The notes beneath the pieces are model-generated. The model saw only the letters and a program-made list of their open reading frames with translations, did not search any database and was not told the origin of the DNA. The position numbers and the translations under genes are program-made. From Prunus persica (lineage: Eukaryota > Streptophyta > Magnoliopsida > Rosales > Rosaceae), in assembly GCF_000346465.2 (NCBI RefSeq), contig NC_034016.1, forward strand, positions 4,478,935 to 4,542,934: DNA of 64,000 nucleotides, given 5' to 3'. Positions within the stretch are counted from its first letter, which is position 1. Each line of letters starts with the position of its first letter. Of this stretch, positions 1 to 11,300 are shown piece by piece.

Positions 1-1280
1 CTGAACTGTCGTTCCTTTTTCCTGCTTTTGTACAACCCCTCATTCTGTACTGCTTCTTTGTAAGTCTTACCCAAAACTCTGCCTCTGACACTCACAACTG
101 TGTTGCCATCTTCTTCTGTGAACCCGTGTCTACTCGTTCCGTTTTTCCCTGTTAGAATTCCTTCTAAATTCACTTTGATCTGAATCCACCCACTATCGTT
201 TTTACCTGGGGGATCACCACAGACTTCATGAATCCGTGTACGCACTTGGTCAGTCTCAAATAGTATCCTTTCCAGTTATGACCCTTTTCTACCCACACTT
301 GGTAAGAATCCCCCCTATACATCCTGAAGACACTTTGTACCTTGTTTTCCAGGATTAACTGCAGCTCTTTGATTAACCACTCTACACAGCTAAGTTCCAA
401 GGAAACATGGAAAAGACATTCTTTAACCTTCTCTGTGATTAGAATTGACCCTCCATACGATAGATCATCTACCTTAATTCGGAACTCCTTTGATTCAATA
501 TTGAAAAACCTTGGTACATGTCTCTTACTCACCTCACCCTCTTTCTGTTTCCCTCGCTCTCTCACCCTCTCTTTCTCTCATCTTTTCCTCTAGTTGCCAA
601 GGGATTAAGATTCTCCTTCTCCTCCTCCTCCTCCATCACTCACTTCTTTATGCATCATTGGCAACTAGAGGAAAAGATGAGAGAAAGAGAGGGTGAGAGA
701 GCGAGGGAAACAGAAAGAGGGGGAAGGAAACAGAAAGAAGGAGAGGTGAGTAAGAGACATGTACCAAGGTTTTTCAACATTGAATCAAAGGAGTTCCGAA
801 TTAAGGTAGATGATCTATCGTATGAAAGGTCAATTCTAATAACAGAGAAGGTTAAAGAACGTCTTTTCCATGTTTCCTTGGAACTTAGCTGTGTAGAGTG
901 GTTAATCAAAAAGCTGCAGTTAATCCTGGAAAACAAGGTACAAAGTGTCTTCAGGAGGTATAGGGGGGATTCTTACCAAGTGTGGGTAGAAAAGGGTCAT
1001 AACTGGAAAGGATACTATCTGAGACTGACCAAGTGCGTACACGGATTCATGAAGTCTGTGGTGATCCCCCAGGGTAAAAACGATAGTGGGTGGATTCAGA
1101 TCAAAGTGAATTTAGAAGGAATTCTAACAAGGAAAAACAGAACGAGTAGACATGGGTTCACAGAAGAAGATGGCAACACAGTTGTTAGTGTCAGAGGCAA
1201 AGTTTTGGGTAAGACTTACAAAGAAGCAGTATAGAATGAGGGGGTTGTACAAGAGCAGGAAAAAGGGAATGGCAGTTCAG
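1..1280. repeat. Long inverted repeat with about 600 bp arms
   Basis: The left arm (1-600) reads on the minus strand almost exactly like the right arm (659-1280) on the plus strand. The two are separated by a 58 bp CT-rich loop. The innermost paired bases include TCTAGTTGCCAA at about 589-600 and its complement at 659-670. Differences are few: scattered substitutions, one 1 bp indel near 207 and 1073, and an extra copy of a roughly 20 bp purine stretch near 715-745 in the right arm. The left arm reaches the window edge, so the repeat may extend further. A transcript through it would fold into one long hairpin. Confidence 0.92.
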
Positions 1281-1395
1281 ATGACATGAAAAACTGGAGT
1301 TGGGTGGTGGTTTGTGAAAGGTTAGTACTGCACCAGCCCTGGGATGGTATTCGGAAGGCTATGGAAGGCCGATTGGATAAAAAAGTTAATTTATT
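677..1395 (+). pseudogene. Fragment of an unidentified plant gene, facing its own copy
   Basis: An open frame runs through the right arm to a TAG at 1232-1234, where the left arm keeps CAG (Gln) in the equivalent codon. Coding-like sequence resumes after that stop (a stretch beginning MKNWSWVVVCERLVLHQPWD at 1286). The core contains RFFNIESKEFRIKVDDL and GHNWKGYYLRLTKC. I do not recognise it with certainty. The opening resembles uncharacterised plant proteins often found near retroelements. The left arm (1-600, minus strand) encodes the same protein but carries a 1 bp deletion that shifts its frame. Both copies therefore look non-functional as protein genes. No function is proposed. Confidence 0.5.
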
Positions 1396-4300
1396 CCTTA
1401 ATATCTTCTTCTTTTTTTATATTATTCAATTCAGTCAACTGATTCTAGACATTATGGCACAGCAAAATCATCAAGGTGGAGTCAGGTAAATTCATATTTT
1501 GGAGCCTCCACAATTGGAAGGCCACCATAGAGTAGTTCCAAGGACTAATCTAGAAAGCCCATGCCCACCACATGACAAACCATGTCCTCTTCTGCAAACC
1601 TATTAATGCTTCAACATACTTGTGCCAATTGCTTTTTCTTTATCCATCTTCTTTTGGTCTCTTCTATGCTACACCTGTGGCGTCCTAGCGTGTGAAAGAA
1701 AAGGAGAATATACAATCAAATGAACTCGAATGCTGGCCAGCACATTCACTTATCAAAATCTCGTACCATCATTTCTGTTTCTAAATTGATGCAGGACAGA
1801 GAGAATAATATGGATAGAGGATAAAGATAATAGAAAAAAGAAGAGAGAGAGAGAGAGAGAGAGAGATTGAATATGAGAAGTAACAAAACAGGAGACGGAA
1901 TTAGGATAAACTCAGAGTCAACTTGAAGCCACCTATCAAAATAAGGCCTATAGGAAACCCCCAAAATAAATTAAGCACCTGAAAATAATTCAATACAACA
2001 GTAACAAGTGAAACGAAATAAATCATTTTTAAATCCTAATATAGTCAACATAATATCAGAGCTTTGCACCTATGCTTAAAATAAATGCAAATCTCATTCT
2101 CCTGTCAACGTTACTCTCAAATCATAAAATGAAAAAAAACAAAAAAAAGGGTTTTAGCAAAACTATTGCTAGCCATTGTAGTTAGTTTAGCAGCCGTTTC
2201 TTTACTTAAACTTGGTTCCTGTGCCTCATTCTAAAAAGTTCTTAAATACCACATCAAACAGGTTTGGAGTGGAGGATTCTCCTGTACATTCTTATTCTCT
2301 TATTTATTCAATAGTGATTGCATTGAAATATTTTTTTTTTTGAAAAACACTAAGCATGGTGCTAAACTATTTAGGAACTATTTCATTCAAAATGACAAAA
2401 AGAAAATGTCATTAACGAGCTAAACTCAAGAAATGCTTCTTAAGAAAAATATTTACAAATAAAGGATGAAACAATGAATATTATTTCTCAGGCGTTTCCA
2501 GCACCAGGTAATTTCCAGAAGCCTTTTTCACTGATTCCCTATATGGGTTTGTCAACTTTAGATAACCTGTTCTAAGCATCAGCCTTTATATTACATATCT
2601 GTATTAGTATCAAATTTCCTTCTTCCAGAATTTCATTGGGCTTATTGCACCTTAGTATTACCTACAATGCAAATACACCCAAATTGTGGGGGAACAAGAT
2701 TTTATTTTCTTCTACATTTGCAGAGCAATCAATCAGAGCTTAGTATGAGAAACAGTAGTGCATAAGAGGAATTTCAATGTCTGTATTCACCAGTGAAAAA
2801 GAGGACTTCCAAAATAATGTGACCCATCTTAAGATAACCCCTCATAAGAACTCTTAATCAAATCATTTAAGCTAACTTGGATCATCAATTACCAAACAAA
2901 AGTGTTTAGATTTAACCAAAACTTCCATTTTTTCAGACTACTGCCACCAACCACAGTTTAGTACCAGGAAAGAAGATAGTGCACTTGTGCACTAGAAAGA
3001 TCAGTTCAGGTCCTACCTGAATTTGATGAGGGATGCTGGAAAAATATGGAAAACACACACAGGGAAGAATGACTAAGGGAAAAAGAAATTAAATATAAGA
3101 AGAAGAAGAGAACGAAGAGGAGAAGAAGATAAATGAACAGTAACAACCAGACATGCATTTGCATAACATATCTGCACTTTTACTTTTCTGAAGAATCATA
3201 TTTGAATGTAGGTCTCCCTAGAAGTTTTATTTGATTTAGCTACATTCCCAAGAGTTGGAGCAAACTTTCAAAATTATATAGGTTATCCAAAAGAAGTCCA
3301 GTTCCTGATCAATAGTGGTCAACTTTTCAATATTTTGCAGTTTCTTTTATGGTTAAAAAAGATAACCGAGATTGACAGATACAAGAATCAATTATGCAAG
3401 CCTGTCGCCCTTCATGGACCTTGCAGTTGTTTTTTTTATGACATCTGAGGGATATTTGGCAACTCACAATGTGTTCCGCCACTAGCCCTCAAGCTCCCAA
3501 ACATAAATTAAGAGATCATTTAAGAGTCTTAGCTAACTATCCTCAAAGCTCCTGTACCTCTTAAAGATTGGGGCATTCTCTAACTATATATTATTGGTTC
3601 TTGCTTTGAATTATGCAAACAAACAAGGAAGTTTATAGAAATGAGTACCAACTGATGTAGTGGGTGATGTTAGCACATTTCCTTCTGCAGAGTGACAACA
3701 TTAGGGTATGGTTGTGATCATGCAGCAGCATAGGTTTTGGGTCCTCAACACCAGAGACTGGAAAATACGGCTTCTGACGAAAAATAATCAATTGTCTTGG
3801 CGAAGGCTATGGCTCCATCAGGCTTTAAAAAAACAACCTTTCATTTGTGCCTTACTTGTATCTTAAGTAAGATCCTTATCGTTGCTAGATGTTTTTGGAA
3901 TGAACTAACTTGTTTAGTTGGTTTTCCTGGGTATTTGATTGGTAGCAACTAATCTTACTGGTAGGAATAGGATCTAATTGCCAGGTCCTATCTAATGGAT
4001 TTCGCCTTTACAAATAACAATGCCAATATAACTTAAATACCCGCAAAATATGTAGGCACCATATCACTAATAACTCTTTATACCATTCAGTTGACTGGTT
4101 TCATCTACTCTTAGAATAAATGATACTAAAAACAAAAAAACATAAGGATTATAGACATGGTATTAAAAAAAAAATCCTAGACTTTCTGCACAATGCATAA
4201 GGCAATTAGCAAGAATGCAATTTAGAACATGAACTGCAGAGTACACCAATTTCCACAATTAGCAAGATTTGAATAATTTATTTCCTTTCTTGTAAAATAC

Positions 4301-4455
4301 AAACAGCCAATTATTCAAACAATCATCCCTAATTTAGTACCACCAACTCTTTGCCTAACTTGTCGTCAAAAATCAGAAATTACATAATCAAAGCATAAAC
4401 GAATTGATCGAAACACGAAAAAAGGGGCAAAACCTCATATCCACCAACCTCATTA
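1396..4455. other. Gene-poor AT-rich interval
   Basis: I see no coding region here. It includes a (GA)n microsatellite at about 1843-1866, short A/T tracts, and presumably the 3' untranslated region of the minus-strand gene at 4456-4989 towards its right end. Nothing else could be named. Confidence 0.5.
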
Positions 4456-4989
4456 TCACTCATCCAACTGTTTCAGCTCAGCCTTCAACTGCTCAATCTT
4501 GAGCCCCATCGCCCTCTGCAATGCTGCCTTTTTGTCCTCCGGCGACTTAGCCAATAGCCCATCAAACAGGTCCAGCACTTCCTTCACAGCAGTTCGAGCA
4601 CACTCTGCCTCTTCATCAAAATAAACAGTCTCTTTGGACTCCATGGCCATCTCTATCTCCTCCCTTGCCTCTGCAAACTTGAGGTTGATCATGTCCACCT
4701 CTTTGTTCTGATCAAACCCATCCGCCCCACCGCTGAATTGTCTCAGATTATGACGATTTATGAACTGGGATGAGTTTGAGAACGTCGGGTGAAGAAAATG
4801 GGGGGAATTTGTGGTGGGTTTGTGAAGAAGAAGCTCAGGAGTCTTGGGTTTCGGCAATGGAGCTGAGTCTGAAACGCACTGAGCCGGACTCGTTGTGAGC
4901 GAGTTGAGGGAAAAGAGCTTTGGAGAACCATTGAAAGAGCGTCTGAAAAGCAATTTGCAAAGCGAAGCTTGTGAATGTTGATAATGCAT
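4456..4989 (-). CDS. Small conserved plant protein, probably mitochondrial
   Basis: Single-exon frame of 177 aa. The first 60-80 residues are rich in Ser, Arg, Leu and Phe with almost no acidic residues, as in a mitochondrial targeting peptide. A conserved-looking acidic helical segment follows at about residues 95-177, with INLKFAEAREEIEMAMESKE, a YFDEEAECARTAV stretch and a C-terminal GLKIEQLKAELKQLDE coiled-coil-like end. I recall similar uncharacterised mitochondrial proteins in other plants but can give no function. The ATG lies 30-90 bp inside a CT-rich leader. Strong amino-acid patterning and the clean stop argue that it is an active gene. Targeting is inferred from composition only. 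Confidence 0.82.
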   Translation of the reverse strand: MHYQHSQASLCKLLFRRSFNGSPKLFSLNSLTTSPAQCVSDSAPLPKPKTPELLLHKPTTNSPHFLHPTFSNSSQFINRHNLRQFSGGADGFDQNKEVDMINLKFAEAREEIEMAMESKETVYFDEEAECARTAVKEVLDLFDGLLAKSPEDKKAALQRAMGLKIEQLKAELKQLDE

Positions 4990-5071
4990 TTTCTCTCTCT
5001 CCCAATTCGCAGAAGAGGAAATGTATGTAATTACTGAACCAAAGAGAGGAGAGACTTAAAACCCCCATCAT

Positions 5072-7455
5072 CCGTCTCTACCCAATTAAACCCTAAAAAT
5101 TTGACAAAATTAAAAATTAAAAATTAATCCCAAAAAATATATTTCTGAAATTTTTTATAAAAGATATTCTACTTTAATTTAATCTAAACTACATAAATAC
5201 TTTACTTTAATTTAAAAATTAAACCCAAATGGTCAGCCCAAGGCATATAAGTGTTTAAATCAATAAACCTCTAGTTCACGATATTATATGCTTCAATTGT
5301 CCTTCTCCAGTAAGAGTAATACTCAGACTCAAGCTCATTTCTAAACTCGAATAAATCTCATAGACCTATGCTTATCTCACTCAACTCGCTATCGCCTTTT
5401 TTTTTTTTTAATTTAAATTTTATAGAAATTATAGGATTGCATTCGTAATTCAACGAAAATAGCCACTGGCCACAAAGGGCCAATACAAACTAGCCACAAA
5501 GTGCCATACAATAACAGAGTAATCTAACATCAAATTTAAGACAATATGGTGCACATCCACTAATGATTATGCAGGATCGAAAAAACTCTGTCATAGACAT
5601 CCCAACTAAGATTGCAAACTCAAAATAATTAAAAAGAGATAAAGATTGAAAAAACCAAGTCATAACAATACATATAAGTCTCACAAATGAGAGATGAAAA
5701 GCTCTCACAAAAGGAGATGTGAAAACTACACAAAGAACTTAAAGAGTCTCTGCGACTTCTAAACATAAAGAAACCATCACAAAAGGTGATGGAGATCTGA
5801 CGTTGAAATGCAGGTGGAAATCTGACGTTGAGACGCAACCGCCTGTGATGGTGGGAGGAAAGTCATAACAAAACAAAGACAAATAGGAAAAACCTTTTGT
5901 CTCTAAAAAATGGTGGAAGAGAAGAGGGGAGAGGGGAGAAGAAACAATGGCTTCCTCCTTTCTCAAAGTGAAAACGACTCTAGAAGTGTTTTTTGAGAAA
6001 GAGGGGGCTAAGGTTTCTCTTGGCTCAATCTTGGCTCAAATTCATGTCAGTTTTGGTTGTGCTCACATTTTACCACATGTTTTGCATATTGTCTTCACCT
6101 TGACAAGACAATTTGCCGACTATCAGGGGAGAGAAATGACAGTTATTCAAGAACAACGTGAATTAGTGTGGAATGCATCCATTTTTGTCTTATCAAGATA
6201 ATTCATATGTAAGTTCTAAATATGCTAGCATCGATTGACATCCCGAGAGCAAAACCCATCCACCACATGGTACTAAGTGACTATTAATGATTGTCTTTTG
6301 CATGCATGAAGCGGCCGGTTCGAGGCCGGGTATGATAATACCATTCTCGTGCCCGCTCCATAACCTCACCTCAACCCCTGCCCCTATCTCCAGTTAGAAT
6401 ATTTTGGAGAATCCTCATCCCCGTCCCCGTCTAGGAAATGCCTCCCAAACCCGCTCCAATTCCACTAATTTTATATTTAAAAAAATCATTATACTTTATA
6501 ACAAAATAAATCTGAAATAAATAAATAAATAATTCTCCTCTTGCGTGCTCTTTAAATTGATTCTGTGAAAATAATAAATCTGAGAAAGCCAAGTCATAAG
6601 AATATAGCCAAAACAACTAAAAGTGAGAGGGAAAGCAAACTAGAAGCACTTCAGTACAAAAACTCGTGATAAACCCAAAAACCAAAATCAGATCCCAAGA
6701 TTAAATATTAAAAGAAATTGTCATACGTTGTAACAAAAATATTTATTATTTTTACCTGTTATGTTATATTATATTATATTTATTAATTCAAAATAAATAT
6801 GACTTGTCGGGCCAGTTCGGGGATGGGGATAACAATACCATCCCGGTCCATCACTGACCGGAGATTTTTAAAATTTGGGAATCCCTGTACCGCTCATGTT
6901 TTTTTCCCCTGAAATCTCCTCCCGTAGGGCCGGGGGGACCCAATGGGAACCTGACCCAACGGGGATTTTTGTCATCCCTAAGTATGATAGCTCTATAGAT
7001 TCTAAAGATTCAATACTCCAGGAGTGGGAGGGATATCTTGTGCGCTCCAATAGAAATCCTGAATGGCTTGTGAGAATGGTTGAATGTGAACAACGTAGAA
7101 TGAAGAGAAGCCTGAAGAAACTCTGAAAGACAAGGTAAATCAAGAAATCAAATTAAGCTAGTTTAAAAGGTATCTTCTTTTCTGTTATATAGTTCATATA
7201 AAAATTTTCTTGCTGCAAAAGATTACTTCAAAAAAAATTTTTAAAAAAAAATGCAAGTATTCTCTCTTAATGTTTTTAGTACTTTTGGTGGATGAAGTTG
7301 TTACCCAAACTCACCAAAATGCCAACTAACGATCAAGGAAAAAGGCAAACAATCACTACGGAACCAGTGGAGGTCAAAGATTACCAAAACCACACAATAT
7401 ATAAATCCTAACAAATCCTCCAATTTCAACTACTCCTAGTAGGCAATTCTGAAAC
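5072..7455. other. Intergenic interval with repeat debris
   Basis: No supported gene. About 5785-5840 contains a short tandem duplication around the phrase ATCTGACGTTGA. The stretches 6310-6430 and 6805-6985 are unusually GC-rich (runs such as CCCCGTCCCC and GGGGATGGGG) against AT-rich surroundings, and look like two ends of a degraded DNA transposon whose limits I could not fix. Two related segments containing AAGTCATAA-type text near 5655 and 6590 suggest a further old duplication. Short frames at 5947-6201 and 6875-7126 have no protein-like pattern. Confidence 0.4.
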
Positions 7456-7464
7456 TATATAAAA
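7456..7464 (+). promoter_or_regulatory. TATA box of the small membrane-protein gene
   Basis: TATATAAAA lies 40 bp upstream of the ATG at 7504. It implies a very short 5' leader if transcription starts the usual 25-35 bp downstream. Confidence 0.55.
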
Positions 7465-7503
7465 CTGTGAGACCATAAGTCCATCTCCATCTTCAAATTC
7501 ATC

Positions 7504-7872
7504 ATGGCTCGCCATCTTCTTTTGACACACCCTGTACCAAGCGCATTTCAAGTCGGCCTGGCCGCCATGACCCTTGCATTTTGTGCCATGGCATTGCTCA
7601 TGTGTGCATCCCATTCGCGTAAATGGCGTCGTCATTGGAATGCTTGCACTGATTTTTTCGAAGATGATCCTGTTATTGAACACATTCAACCCGGAAACTA
7701 TGATGCAGGCATGGAGGATACTAATAGTGGTGAGCTAGAAGACTCGGTCTGGCAGAAGAACATACTCATGGGTGGTAAGTGTCAGCTACCAGATTTTTCT
7801 GGTGTCATAATCTACGACTCTGATGGGAACATTGTCAAGCCTGACAAAACTCCTCGTTTAACCTGGAAGTAA
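7504..7872 (+). CDS. Plant-specific small single-pass membrane protein
   Basis: Intronless 122 aa frame. Residues about 12-36 form one hydrophobic segment (VPSAFQVGLAAMTLAFCAMA) followed by basic SRKWRRHW, which fits a single membrane span with a positive flank. The acidic middle leads into a compact motif, WQKNILMGGKCQLPDFSGVI, followed by YDSDGN near the C terminus. I recall this tail as conserved in an uncharacterised family of short plant proteins with the same layout, but know no biochemical role. A TATA box sits 40 bp upstream of the ATG, and an A-run (about 8128-8153) and AT-rich sequence follow. Membrane location is inferred from hydrophobicity. It lies tail-to-tail with RH39, whose stop is at 8320. 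Confidence 0.82.
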   Translation: MARHLLLTHPVPSAFQVGLAAMTLAFCAMALLMCASHSRKWRRHWNACTDFFEDDPVIEHIQPGNYDAGMEDTNSGELEDSVWQKNILMGGKCQLPDFSGVIIYDSDGNIVKPDKTPRLTWK

Positions 7873-8319
7873 ACAAGAACAAAACGGCGACCACAACTTA
7901 CATCTCTGGTTCATAGAAATCTGTCTGCCAATTCAGGATATTCACAGTGTACTGGAATTTCTTTAGGCTTCAATTTGAATGACATATCAATGCCTTCTTT
8001 CACAAGTTTTCTTTTCCTTTTCCTTTCTTCAAATCAATGCCTCTTCACAAGATTAAAATCATCTGATGCTATTTATTTAACTACATAGCAAATTTTATTC
8101 ACCAAAGTACATAATTTGATGGAATTGAAAAAAAAAAAAAAAAAAAAAAAAAACCATCACCAAAGTACATAAGAAGAATATCATTTTTTTTTCTTTTCTT
8201 TTGCAAATTAAAGCATTAAAGATTTAATATTACAAAACATTTTAATATGCACATTTTATAGAGGGGCAACTCTGAAAAGGGCAATTAATTGCAAACTTGA
8301 TCCAAAAGTTCGACTACAA

Positions 8320-11300
8320 TCAGCTGGACGCCACTGATTCTCTCTTGTCAGACCAAGAAGCCCGTCCCCTAAACCCAACAACGCTTAACTTCGAAGCTGT
8401 TGATTTAACTACACTCGATCTTCTGCTTTCTGGTTGCCTCTTCCCACTGGAAGGAGCTTTTCTTGAGTTGCTTGGACTGGAAGAACCTTTTCTCGAGCTG
8501 CTTGCACTGGAAGAAGCTTTTCTTGAGGTGCTTGCATTGGAAGGCTTTACCGACTTTGATGCCTGAAAAGATGCTTTTCCGAATTTTGCAGGAGCAGATG
8601 CTGACCTGCTCTTATTTTTCTGATTTGAGACTCTTACCAAGTTTCCTTTCAGTGGAGCAATTCGGGAACGGGCAATGTCCCTCCGGACACTATCTACACT
8701 GAGCGATTCTAAGCTTTCATTCTTCTTTATTGCCTCCTCAATTCGATTCGCCAACATAAGATTCTTCTTCGCAACCAAACTTGTCACTTTCCCTGTATTG
8801 CAAGAATTATCTTAATTTTGCAATTGTTACAAGAAAACATAAGAGTATACTTTGACACAATTAAGACCTGCTGTACAATACCAACAACAAAAAGAAAATG
8901 GTTATCACAAACTATGAGAATCACTCCATAGAATCGTCCCGTCATCGAGTATAAAGATAGTCAGCAAAGGGACAAATGAATACTACAGAAAAGGTGTAAC
9001 ATTACAAAAGGCTCACTTTACATAAGTGTCTTTTTTTTCTTTCATTTTCCTTTTTGCTGTTTTATGCAAAGTGAAAATTAATCTTACCATGGAATACTTT
9101 CAATAGTTTCTTTGTTTTTTATTTATTCAACATCATAATATTAAAGATATCTTATCTTCCCTGCAATATCTTGTCCATCAAAATCTGTTGCATGGAATTG
9201 ATAAAAAAAATTTAAAAAAACAAACAGTGCAAAAGAGTCGGTGAAGTCGAGCACACATGAAGCATTCCCGTTAACTCTTACAAACTTCACCAATGAAAAA
9301 AGTAAGGAAACAATATCTTTTTCAGAAGTGCAAGTAGAAAATACATGTATACCTTTTGCACCCATACGAGCAGTTCTTCCAGTACGATGAAGGTAGTCAA
9401 TCTAAAAAGCCCAAAGAGAGGTAAAAGTTTAAGCTCCAAAGTATAAAAAGGAAAGAAAAAGAAGTCTTTAATACAATGTCAAATTAGTAGATACTGAAAA
9501 ACAAAGCTGATATCTCATGCTTACAGAGTTCAAGGGAAAATCAAACATGATAACGTGGTCTACATCCAAGTCCAGTCCCCTTGCAGCCAGGTCTGTGCAG
9601 ACTAATGTGGGGCAATCTCCATCGTCACTCTTAAACTTTTTGAGGTTTTCAACCCTGTGTTGCAGTGTTAAAAGAATGCAGTCAGGCTAAGCACTAAAAT
9701 TGAACACTAGTGATGTACGTTGGTTGAAGTGTAGTAGAACAACAAGACCAATAACTGTTGAAATGATCAATTCATACAAAGTGACTGAAGGTCCCTGTTC
9801 AGTAATTTTCTATATTAATTTCTCTTGCTAGACATTGTCTAACAAGAGAACATTACTGTATATGTATAACCATATGGTAAAGGTCATTTTTCCAGACTGA
9901 ATCTGGACCAAATATTCAGGCAAGAATCAACCTAATCAATGTTTCAGATTCACAGTCCTGCATCATCTAATATTGCCAAACTCTCTAGCAAGCTATATAT
10001 TATATATATGCTTCTAACATAGAACAGGGAAAGAATGGAGGAAATTAAAAGAAAACTAAAGCTGAAATTTATGACAACTACAATTGTAACATCGTATTCT
10101 CAATATAAATAGGGAAAACTACAGTGCAATTACAGAATTATTCCAATTGATATTGATAAATACTCCTCCCTTACTGAATGAAAATAAAATGTATATAAAA
10201 TCTAATTACCAACCCTTGGCCTACACAGAAAATAGTAAAATAGACTACTTCGATTTCAATCAGCTGCTGTATATGTATGTGTTACGGTGTCCTTACTATA
10301 CATCCAAGCTTCATAGTTCTCATCCCTTACATGCAAACAGTGTGCCAAAGACCAGACGATATTGGTAAATATTTTCCTTCTCCATTTGACATCGCAGTCA
10401 AATTAATAAGTTTAACAACCGGTGCTGTGAAGCCAACAATTTCAGCCAATGGCATGCAGAAGAAACTCAAACTCAAGAAAGTATAACAGGCTTTATAGCA
10501 AAGCAAAACCAGTGTGGCTTGAATTCAGTATGAACCATTCACTTGACACCAAAAAAACAAAAAGAAAAGAAGAAGCCATTCAACCGTTGCAACAGACAAA
10601 TGTGCATTTAATTCTTAAGTCTAGTCAAGAAAAAAACCTCTGTTATAGCTATATATGAAATATGGTCCAAATCACAGAAAATAAGTCGTCATCACAAAAA
10701 GAATTTGATTAATATTGAGACACAGATATCTCATGTCATCACAAGAAAGAAATCCAGCTGCCCATAATACAAACAAAACAATCCTGTCAGTATCACTTTG
10801 TACATCTTTCCATTGCAAGAGGCCAGAAAAAGTAAATGAGACCTTGAAAATACAGAAGGTATGAACACATTCTGCGAACCTCAAGCTAAACTAACAACTA
10901 TGCAGTGTAGATACCAAACCTCTTTTACTAGGATCTGAGACCTTAAACTAAAACTTGTAATGCATGAATTGGCACCTCTTATACAAAAATTGTAGCAGAA
11001 AAAGATATGATACTATGGACTCTATCTGAAGTGGAAACATGCAGACATTACAAGTGAAAGAGTATGAGAGGTAATATCTTTTATTGTCTCACCTTTGTTC
11101 TGCTGGCACCTCACCATGGTAATTCACAGTCGAGATCTGATTTTCATTGAGAAAGTGATCCACAGCACGGCTGGAACTTAATGTGTTACAGAACACCATC
11201 ACTCTATTTCCCTTTGCCAAACTTGGCTCAAGAACCTGTGTTCACCATAAAATTTACACTAGTGCTTTATTGATAGACTGCTACAATACAGAGACACGCT

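Noticed and set aside
5947..6201. 84-codon frame starting MASSFLKVK
   Set aside because: No conserved pattern and no supporting splice or promoter features. It lies in repeat debris.
6300..6340. GGTTCGA as a tRNA B box
   Set aside because: The surrounding bases do not fold into a tRNA cloverleaf and no A box sits at the right distance.
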